Positions 1 to 5,377 of a stretch of 7,037 bases of DNA are shown here, piece after piece. How positions within the stretch are numbered: position 1 is the first letter of the stretch; each line of letters begins with the position of its first letter. The translations under genes were made by a program, and so were the position numbers. The notes beneath the pieces were generated by a model. That model worked only from the letters and a program-made list of their open reading frames with translations. It ran no database searches and was not told the origin of the DNA. This DNA comes from Legionellaceae bacterium (GTDB lineage Bacteria > Pseudomonadota > Gammaproteobacteria > Legionellales > Legionellaceae): assembly GCA_947504795.1 (NCBI GenBank), contig CANNJG010000099.1, positions 1 through 7,037 on the forward strand, written 5' to 3'.

Positions 1-1
1 T

Positions 2-133
2 TGTCATGAAGGTATGAGCCTTTATGTTCTTTGCAGCAATGGTAAGGCTATCTATTCGGCTTATACAGCGGTCAATAGTACCCTTCATTTAATTCCGGTT
101 ATACCGTTTAATGGAGCGCTAAATGCTAATTAA
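2..133 (+). CDS. 3' end of an unidentified upstream gene (partial at left edge)
   Basis: One plus-strand frame is open from the left edge to a TAA at 131-133, giving 43 residues (CHEGMSLYVLCSN... ending FNGALNAN). The other two plus frames and the minus frames over 1-122 hit stops early. The residues alternate hydrophobic and polar (SLYVLCSNGKAIYSAYTAV, then STLHLIPVIPF), which looks like beta-strand-rich real protein rather than random translation. The frame would overlap the glyA start by 11 bases, a common arrangement for coupled genes and in keeping with the tight spacing downstream. No family is recognisable from so short a tail, and it could still be a chance open frame. No convincing -35/-10 pair for glyA is visible in the same 122 bases, which weakly favours read-through from this gene. 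Confidence 0.42.
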   Translation, partial: CHEGMSLYVLCSNGKAIYSAYTAVNSTLHLIPVIPFNGALNAN

Positions 134-1373
134 TCATACTACCATCGCCCAATCTGATCCCACCTTATGGTGCGCCATACAAGACGAAGCAAAACGCCAG
201 GAAGATCACATCGAATTAATCGCTTCAGAAAATTATGTCAGTCAGGCTATTCTCGAAGCACAAGGCTCCATCCTAACCAATAAATATGCCGAGGGTTATC
301 CTGGTAAACGGTACTATGGTGGGTGTGAGTACGTAGATATCGCAGAGCAGCTTGCTATAGCTCGTGCTAAAGAGCTGTTTCAAGCGGACTATGCTAATGT
401 CCAACCGCACTCGGGTTCACAAGCCAATGCGGCAGCCATGATGGCAATGCTGAAGCCAGGGGATTTGGTTTTAGGCATGGCGTTAGCGCATGGCGGGCAT
501 CTTACACATGGCTCACATGTTAATTTTTCAGGGCAAATGTATCGTAGTATGCAGTATGGACTTAATGATCAGGGTCTGATTGATTATGATGCTATGGAAG
601 TGATGGCTTTGGAACATAAACCGAAGCTCATTATTGCCGGATTTTCCGCGTATTCCCAACATGTAGATTGGGCTAGGTTCAGAGCGGTTGCTGATAAAAT
701 TGGGGCTTATTTCCTGGCGGACATTGCTCATGTGGCTGGGTTGATTGCGGTGGGACTCTATCCTTCACCGATTCCTTTTGCCGATGTCATTACCACAACA
801 ACGCATAAAACTTTGCGCGGACCCAGAGGTGGCATGATACTAGCAAAAGCCAACCCTGCCCTTGAAAAAAAGCTTTCAAGCGCGGTATTCCCCGGAACGC
901 AAGGCGGGCCACTTATGCATGTCATTGCTGCCAAAGCGGTTGCATTTTTAGAGGCCTTACAACCTGAGTTTAAACATTACCAGCAGCAAGTATTAGAAAA
1001 TGCGGACACCATGGCTTGTGTATTGATAGACCGTGGGTATCGCATCGTCTCAGGGGGAACACAAAATCATTTAATCTTGGTTGATATGATTGATAAAAAC
1101 ATCACTGGAAAAGACGCCGATGCCGCGCTAAGTCACGCCCATATTACTGTAAATAAAAACACAGTACCGAACGATCCACGTTCCCCGTTTGTAACGTCTG
1201 GATTGCGATTAGGTACGCCTGCGGTGACTACGAGAGGGTTTAAACAACAGGAAATAACGTTATTGACACATTGGATTGCTGATTTATTAGATAACATGGG
1301 GGATGAGCCGACCTTGATGCGCATCAAAAAACAAGTATTGGAACTTTGCGCAGCTTTTCCTGTGTACCAGTGA
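123..1373 (+). CDS. glyA: Serine hydroxymethyltransferase (PLP enzyme)
   Basis: Interconverts serine plus tetrahydrofolate with glycine plus 5,10-methylene-tetrahydrofolate, the main cytosolic source of one-carbon units for thymidylate, purines and methionine. The 416 residues match the usual length (E. coli 417) and align with almost no gaps. Visible family marks are ELIASENYVS (31-40), the substrate loop KYAEGYPGKRYYGG with E57 and Y65, VQPHSGSQAN (93-101), the LAHGGHLTHGS block (121-131), PLP-ring residues D200 and H203 in LADIAHVAG, and the Schiff-base lysine K229 in TTTTHKTLRGPRGG. R362 in SGLRLGTPA should bind the substrate carboxylate. All key residues are present, so the enzyme should be active as a fold-type I dimer. 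The ATG is chosen because GGAG at 113-116 sits six bases upstream and the protein then starts at the normal place. nrdR follows seven bases after the stop, which suggests cotranscription. Confidence 0.98.
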   Translation: MLINHTTIAQSDPTLWCAIQDEAKRQEDHIELIASENYVSQAILEAQGSILTNKYAEGYPGKRYYGGCEYVDIAEQLAIARAKELFQADYANVQPHSGSQANAAAMMAMLKPGDLVLGMALAHGGHLTHGSHVNFSGQMYRSMQYGLNDQGLIDYDAMEVMALEHKPKLIIAGFSAYSQHVDWARFRAVADKIGAYFLADIAHVAGLIAVGLYPSPIPFADVITTTTHKTLRGPRGGMILAKANPALEKKLSSAVFPGTQGGPLMHVIAAKAVAFLEALQPEFKHYQQQVLENADTMACVLIDRGYRIVSGGTQNHLILVDMIDKNITGKDADAALSHAHITVNKNTVPNDPRSPFVTSGLRLGTPAVTTRGFKQQEITLLTHWIADLLDNMGDEPTLMRIKKQVLELCAAFPVYQ

Positions 1374-1380
1374 GACTATT

Positions 1381-1836
1381 ATGTATTGTCCTTTTTGCCA
1401 TGCAATTGACACCAAAGTTATAGATTCACGGCTTGTCGCAGATGGTATGCAAGTTCGAAGAAGACGACAATGTCTCGAATGCCAAGAACGCTTTACAACC
1501 TTTGAAACCGCTGAATTAATCATGCCGATGATCATCAAACGTGACGGACGTCGCAAATTATTTAGTATCGAGAATCTAAGAGCAGGGATGTTGCGCGCGT
1601 TAGAAAAACGCCCCGTGCGGACCGATGCGTTAGAAGAAGCCATTATTGCAATTATGCAACAAATCCGACGCACCGGAGAACGTGAAATTGAATCACGTCA
1701 GATAGGTGAATGGGTCATGGAGCAGCTTTATCGTCTCGATCATATCGCTTATGTGCGCTTTGCATCGGTGTATAAACGGTTTCAAGATGTGAGTGAGTTT
1801 AGGCAAGCAATTGACCGAATGAAGGATGGCGAGTAG
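1381..1836 (+). CDS. nrdR: Transcriptional repressor NrdR of ribonucleotide reductase genes
   Basis: A zinc-ribbon/ATP-cone repressor that senses ATP/dATP and binds NrdR boxes in front of ribonucleotide reductase operons. The 151 residues are the usual length. The zinc ribbon uses C3, C6, C31 and C34 (MYCPFC and CLEC), with the family signature VIDSRLVADGMQVRRRRQCLECQ and ERFTTFE following. From about residue 48 (IIKRDGRRKLFSIENLR) to 140 lies the ATP-cone, ending in HIAYVRFASVYKRFQD. It starts on ATG seven bases after the glyA stop, with a weak GTGAG ribosome site overlapping that stop. Its targets (nrd genes) are not in this window and I found no NrdR box pair upstream. nrdR next to nusB is a known gammaproteobacterial arrangement, but the riboflavin genes often found between them are absent here. 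Confidence 0.97.
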   Translation: MYCPFCHAIDTKVIDSRLVADGMQVRRRRQCLECQERFTTFETAELIMPMIIKRDGRRKLFSIENLRAGMLRALEKRPVRTDALEEAIIAIMQQIRRTGEREIESRQIGEWVMEQLYRLDHIAYVRFASVYKRFQDVSEFRQAIDRMKDGE

Positions 1837-1859
1837 AATGCGGATATTTGGTAGGTGCA

Positions 1860-2297
1860 GTGAATAATCAATTGATAAGTGGTAAACGGCGCGCTAGAAA
1901 ACTTGCTCTGCAATCGTTATATCAGTGGTTTATGGCAGGAGACGAGCTCACGGCTATAGAAGCTCAGTTTCACGCCATGAATAACATGGAAAAAGTTAAT
2001 GTTGAGTATTATCGTCGTCTATTGTATGGGGTTCCTAAAGAGTTAGCATCGATAGAATCTGCATTGCAAACGGTATTAGATAGATCGATCGCACAACTCA
2101 ATCCTGTTGAACTGACCATACTTCGATTATGCACCTTCGAATTACTGCATTGCCTCGAAATTCCCTATCGCGTTATTCTGGATGAATCGGTATCTTTGGC
2201 CAAAACGTTTGGTTCGCAAGATGGTCATAAATACGTAAACGGGGTTTTACATAATTTAGCGAAAACGCTACGTAAAACAGAAGTCAACAACCTGTAA
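1860..2297 (+). CDS. nusB: Transcription antitermination factor NusB
   Basis: NusB pairs with ribosomal protein S10 (NusE) on boxA RNA to keep RNA polymerase elongating through rRNA operons. The all-helical protein begins with the basic boxA-binding segment GKRRARKLALQSLYQWF and ends with the diagnostic block PYRVILDESVSLAKTFGSQDGHKYVNGVLHNLAK. Length is 145 residues from the start chosen here (E. coli 139). The start is uncertain. GTG at 1860 places a short NNQLIS leader before the conserved helix and has AGGTG at 1853-1857, although very close. An in-frame TTG at 1848 would add MVGA, with GGA at 1842-1844 in front, and a TTG at 1872 would remove four residues. The ATG at 1838 is out of frame and closes within ten codons. 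The gene lies 23 bases after nrdR (11 if TTG 1848 is used), so it is almost certainly cotranscribed. Confidence 0.95.
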   Translation: MNNQLISGKRRARKLALQSLYQWFMAGDELTAIEAQFHAMNNMEKVNVEYYRRLLYGVPKELASIESALQTVLDRSIAQLNPVELTILRLCTFELLHCLEIPYRVILDESVSLAKTFGSQDGHKYVNGVLHNLAKTLRKTEVNNL

Positions 2298-2320
2298 TCG
2301 GTTTATACGGGAGTTAAAGG

Positions 2321-3379
2321 ATGAACAGAAAAAATCAAGAATTAATCGATATCGGTTTGATTTTTGCCATTGTTATTGCTTCACTCTACGTTATTCACGA
2401 ATTTATTCCCTCGCTTATTTGGGCCGGGATTATTGTGATGACCAGTTTTCCACTCTACGTTCGTTGGCGCTCTTTATTAAAGTCTTGGGAAAATACTGCT
2501 GCTTTTACATTTACACTGGCTTTGTTTTTGTTGCTATTATTACCCTTGAGTTATGTACTGACTATCATCATCAAAGAATCGCAGCTTTTTTGGAGTTACA
2601 TTCAAGAAATTAATGAATCGGGAAAGGACGCACCTACTTTTTTTCAAGAATTGCCGATGATAGGGGATCATATGGTCACGTATTGGGACGCTCATATCGG
2701 CCAACCCGGCAACGTTAAAACAGTCCTGTCTGATTTATCTTCCACAGCCTCACGATCGACCGGAAATTTTCTCAAAACCGTTGGCGGATCGCTGGTACAT
2801 CGAAGCATGCAGATAGGATTTACGCTGTTATCGGTATTCTTTTTATACCGAGATGGCGAGAGTTTAGCCAAGCAAATTCAGCAAGTCAGTCATACACTTT
2901 TAGGCGAACGTTGGCGAGATGCCATGAAGAAAATCCCATTTTCATTGCGCGCAACAGTGAATGGCACGATTGTTGTAGGGATAGGCGTAGGTTTTTTGAT
3001 GGGATTATGCTACGGATTACTCGGCGTCCCCGCGCCAACGCTTATGGGCGTGTTTACAGCGTTAGCTGCGATGATTCCATTCGTAGTACCCCTTGTTTTT
3101 GGAATGGTTGCCCTCATATTACTGATTCATGGGGCAATGATTTCTGCGATAATCGTGATAATTTGGGGCACTGTCGTTATGTTTACGGCCGATCATTTTA
3201 TCAAGCCCATATTGATAGGGGGGGCAACACAACTCCCATTCTTAGCCGTTTTATTTAGTATTCTAGGTGGCCTAAATACGATGGGGATCTTAGGTTTGTT
3301 TGTGGGTCCCGTATTGATGGTTTTGTTTATTACGCTTTGGAATGAATTACAGTCTATGAAGTCTAATAAGATTTTATAG
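2321..3379 (+). CDS. AI-2E family transporter (UPF0118-type inner-membrane permease)
   Basis: A 352-residue polytopic inner-membrane protein of the AI-2E/UPF0118 family. Members have been linked to quorum-signal export, Na+/H+ antiport or other small-molecule export, so the substrate cannot be read from sequence. Hydrophobic segments lie at roughly 11-25, 29-46, 60-84, 160-176, 214-235, 240-269, 273-289 and 307-340. A large soluble loop spans about 86-150 between segments three and four, as is typical. The family signature near the carboxyl end is clear: DHFIKPILIGG (291-301), then the pair LPFLAVLFSILGGL and MGILGLFVGPVL. There is no cleavable signal peptide. GGGAG at 2309-2313, seven bases before ATG, is one of the strongest ribosome sites in the window. 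It sits 23 bases after nusB and 30 before hslV. A run of seven G at 3218-3224 lies inside the signature and is a possible frameshift hot spot, but the frame is intact. Confidence 0.92.
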   Translation: MNRKNQELIDIGLIFAIVIASLYVIHEFIPSLIWAGIIVMTSFPLYVRWRSLLKSWENTAAFTFTLALFLLLLLPLSYVLTIIIKESQLFWSYIQEINESGKDAPTFFQELPMIGDHMVTYWDAHIGQPGNVKTVLSDLSSTASRSTGNFLKTVGGSLVHRSMQIGFTLLSVFFLYRDGESLAKQIQQVSHTLLGERWRDAMKKIPFSLRATVNGTIVVGIGVGFLMGLCYGLLGVPAPTLMGVFTALAAMIPFVVPLVFGMVALILLIHGAMISAIIVIIWGTVVMFTADHFIKPILIGGATQLPFLAVLFSILGGLNTMGILGLFVGPVLMVLFITLWNELQSMKSNKIL

Positions 3380-3398
3380 GTGAGTCGAACACAATCCT

Positions 3399-3403
3399 AA
3401 GGA
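3399..3403 (+). promoter_or_regulatory. Ribosome binding site fixing the TTG start of hslV
   Basis: AAGGA lies six bases before the TTG at 3410-3412. It decides the start: no ATG or GTG is available between the previous stop and the conserved TTILSVRRG segment, so the TTG with this site is the only good solution. Confidence 0.7.
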
Positions 3404-3409
3404 ACTGAT

Positions 3410-3958
3410 TTGGAACAATTTCGAGGTACTACCATCCTCTCTGTAAGACGAGGATCCAAAGTTGTCATTGGTGGCGATGGCCAAGCCACGAATGGAAATA
3501 CCGTTCTAAAGTCTAACGTACGCAAGGTGAAACGCTTATATCAAAATAAAGTGATCGCTGGCTTTGCCGGCGGTACAGCTGATGCGTTTACGTTATTTGA
3601 ACGCTTTGAATCCAAATTAGAATTACACCAAGGTCATCTGGTTAGAGCGGCTGTTGAACTCGCTAAAGATTGGCGTACAGATAGAATGCTCCGTCGTTTA
3701 GAAGCTATGTTGACAGTTGCTGATGCTAAATCCTCTTTAATTATCACGGGCAACGGTGATGTGATAGAACCTGAGTTTGGCATTATGGCGATTGGTTCAG
3801 GCGGCCCTTATGCGCAATCTGCTGCGAGGGCCTTGTTAGACAATACGGAGTTAAGTGCACGTGATATCGTAACGAAAAGTTTAAATATTGCAGCTGATAT
3901 CTGTATTTATTCTAACCATAATTTAACGATTGAAGAATTGGATAACCATTGTGAGTGA
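3410..3958 (+). CDS. hslV: ATP-dependent protease subunit HslV (ClpQ), threonine peptidase
   Basis: The proteolytic double-hexamer ring of the HslVU (ClpYQ) protease, a bacterial relative of proteasome beta subunits that degrades regulators and misfolded proteins. The gene starts on TTG and gives 182 residues. The first six (MEQFRG) should be removed so that T7 becomes the catalytic amino-terminal threonine, as in E. coli where only Met precedes TTIVSVRR. Counted from T7, the other active-site residues fall exactly where expected: K39 (Lys33), G51 in GFAGGTADAF (Gly45) and S130 in GSGGPYAQ (Ser124). VVIGGDGQAT, HQGHLVRAAVELAKDWRTDRMLRRLEA and SLIITGNGDVIEPE are further family blocks. The MEQFRGTTI leader is, from memory, like Legionella HslV. 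Four bases separate its stop from the chosen hslU start, giving translational coupling and roughly equal subunit supply. In E. coli the pair is heat-inducible, but I see no sigma-32 promoter directly upstream here. Confidence 0.97.
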   Translation: MEQFRGTTILSVRRGSKVVIGGDGQATNGNTVLKSNVRKVKRLYQNKVIAGFAGGTADAFTLFERFESKLELHQGHLVRAAVELAKDWRTDRMLRRLEAMLTVADAKSSLIITGNGDVIEPEFGIMAIGSGGPYAQSAARALLDNTELSARDIVTKSLNIAADICIYSNHNLTIEELDNHCE

Positions 3959-3962
3959 ACTA

Positions 3963-5297
3963 ATGTCTCGAGTAGCATCAATGATGACACCGCGTGAAAT
4001 TGTAGAAGAATTAGATAAACATATTATCGGACAAGATGATGCGAAACGTGCGGTCTCAATCGCGCTGCGAAACCGTTGGCGACGTATGCAAATAACGGAT
4101 GAAGCGCTCCGCGAAGAAATCATGCCTAAAAATATTTTAATGATCGGACCCACGGGCGTGGGTAAAACTGAAATCGCGCGACGCTTGGCTAAACTCGTTA
4201 ATGCGCCGTTTTTAAAAGTCGAAGCAACTAAGTTTACTGAAATTGGATACGTTGGCCGCGATGTAGACTCTATCATTCGTGATTTAGCCGACATTGCCAT
4301 CAAACAACAACGGTTGATGGCAATGAAAAAAGTTCAACATCCGGCCGAAGAAGCAGCTGAAGAACGTATATTAGATATTCTACTGCCTCCGGTCCGTGGA
4401 ATAGCTAAGGCGGATGAAAAAGATACATCAACACGTCAGATGTTTCGCAAACAACTTCGTGAAGGGCAGCTTAATGATCAAGACATAGAAATAGATGTGT
4501 CGGTCTCCCCCATGGGCGTTGAAATTATGGCGCCCCCTGGTATGGAAGATTTAACGAGCCAATTGCAATCGATGTTTCAACAAGTTGGATCCGGAAAAAC
4601 CAAATCGCGCAAGATGACGATTAAGAAAGCTTTGAAAATCTTAACGGAAGAAGAGGCGGCCAAACTTATCAATGAAGATGATATTAAAACACGCGCGATT
4701 GAAAATATTGAGCAGAATGGAATAGTTTTTATCGATGAAATTGACAAAGTTGCAAAACGCTCTGAGCAGGGTGGGGATGTCTCACGTGAAGGCGTCCAAA
4801 GGGATCTGTTACCTTTAGTAGAAGGCTGCACAGTATCAACGAAATACGGCATGATCAAATCAGACCACATTTTATTTATTGCTTCAGGTGCATTTCATGT
4901 GGCAAAACCGTCTGATTTGATTGCCGAATTACAAGGACGATTACCCATTCGTGTCGAATTAAATGCATTGACCACCCAAGACTTCATAAAAATCCTGACC
5001 GATCCCTTTGCCTCCTTAACCGAACAGTATAGTGCGCTGTTAGCAACAGAAGGATTAGCGTTAAGCTTTGATGAGAGTGGTATTCATCGTATCGCTGAAG
5101 TGGCCTGGGAAGTGAACGAACGAACAGAAAATATCGGGGCGCGGCGTTTATATACGGTCATGGAGCGTTTATTGGAAGTGGTCTCATTTGAAGCTACGGA
5201 TCGATCGGGTGAAAAAGTATTGGTCAACAAAGCGTACGTCAATGAACACTTGGGTAAATTAATAGGCAATGATGATTTGACACGGTTTATCTTATAA
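3963..5297 (+). CDS. hslU: ATP-dependent protease ATPase subunit HslU (ClpY)
   Basis: The AAA+ unfoldase hexamer that recognises, unfolds and threads substrates into HslV. From ATG 3963 it has 444 residues (E. coli 443). Visible elements in order: MTPREIVEELDKHIIGQDDAKRAV (8-31), Walker A GPTGVGKT (62-69), the pore loop GYVG (95-98), a charged intermediate I domain (about 110-240), Walker B IVFIDEID (254-261, with D258/E259), sensor 1 near IASGAFH (306-312), the arginine finger in ELQGRLPIR (R326), and sensor 2 GARR (392-395). The extreme carboxyl end DLTRFIL keeps the tail that inserts into HslV pockets. The start is uncertain: ATG 3963 has a GTGAGTGA stretch just upstream, GTG 3951 would add MSEL and overlap hslV by eight bases, and ATG 3981 or 3984 would begin at the family's conserved MTPREIV. 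The longest frame back to 3930 begins on TTG inside hslV and is unlikely. The gene ends in front of a strong terminator. Confidence 0.97.
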   Translation: MSRVASMMTPREIVEELDKHIIGQDDAKRAVSIALRNRWRRMQITDEALREEIMPKNILMIGPTGVGKTEIARRLAKLVNAPFLKVEATKFTEIGYVGRDVDSIIRDLADIAIKQQRLMAMKKVQHPAEEAAEERILDILLPPVRGIAKADEKDTSTRQMFRKQLREGQLNDQDIEIDVSVSPMGVEIMAPPGMEDLTSQLQSMFQQVGSGKTKSRKMTIKKALKILTEEEAAKLINEDDIKTRAIENIEQNGIVFIDEIDKVAKRSEQGGDVSREGVQRDLLPLVEGCTVSTKYGMIKSDHILFIASGAFHVAKPSDLIAELQGRLPIRVELNALTTQDFIKILTDPFASLTEQYSALLATEGLALSFDESGIHRIAEVAWEVNERTENIGARRLYTVMERLLEVVSFEATDRSGEKVLVNKAYVNEHLGKLIGNDDLTRFIL

Positions 5298-5306
5298 ATA
5301 ATGTAT

Positions 5307-5377
5307 GGATGACGTAGGCTAGGATAGTTGTCCGCAGACGATTATGGCTTAAAATTGTGTACGTCATCCTTTTTTTT
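5307..5377 (+). terminator. Composite intrinsic terminator of the glyA-hslU block
   Basis: GGATGACGTA at 5307-5316 is matched perfectly by TACGTCATCC at 5360-5369, giving a 10-bp stem followed directly by eight T (5370-5377). The 43-base interior is not plain loop: AGTTGTC (5326-5332) and GACGATT (5337-5343) can form a second 7-bp stem with two G-U pairs around CGCA. The structure begins ten bases after the hslU stop, as expected for its terminator. Its right arm and T run lie inside the convergent gene's last codons (K517 to V522). On the minus strand no comparable T run follows, so it is a poor terminator in that direction. Confidence 0.7.

Noticed and set aside
1287..1673. 128-residue minus-strand open frame across the glyA/nrdR junction
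   Set aside because: It is antisense to conserved coding sequence, has no family features, and its composition follows the complement of nrdR.
3930..3962. hslU starting at TTG 3930
   Set aside because: It would add KNWITIV residues encoded by the end of hslV with no family match. Starts at 3951 or 3963 fit HslU length and spacing better.
3923..4303. 126-residue minus-strand open frame inside hslU
   Set aside because: It is antisense to the Walker A region of hslU; the open frame is a by-product of codon use there.
5277..5304. Promoter TTGACA (5277-5282), 16-base spacer, TAATGT (5299-5304), making a small RNA that ends at T8
   Set aside because: The -35 is perfect but the -10 matches only three of six, and the predicted start near 5311 would fall inside the left stem arm, removing part of the hairpin. 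More likely chance within the end of hslU.
5298..5345. Phage or insertion-sequence attachment site after hslU
   Set aside because: There are no flanking direct repeats, tRNA remnant, integrase or transposase fragment; the structure is explained by a terminator.
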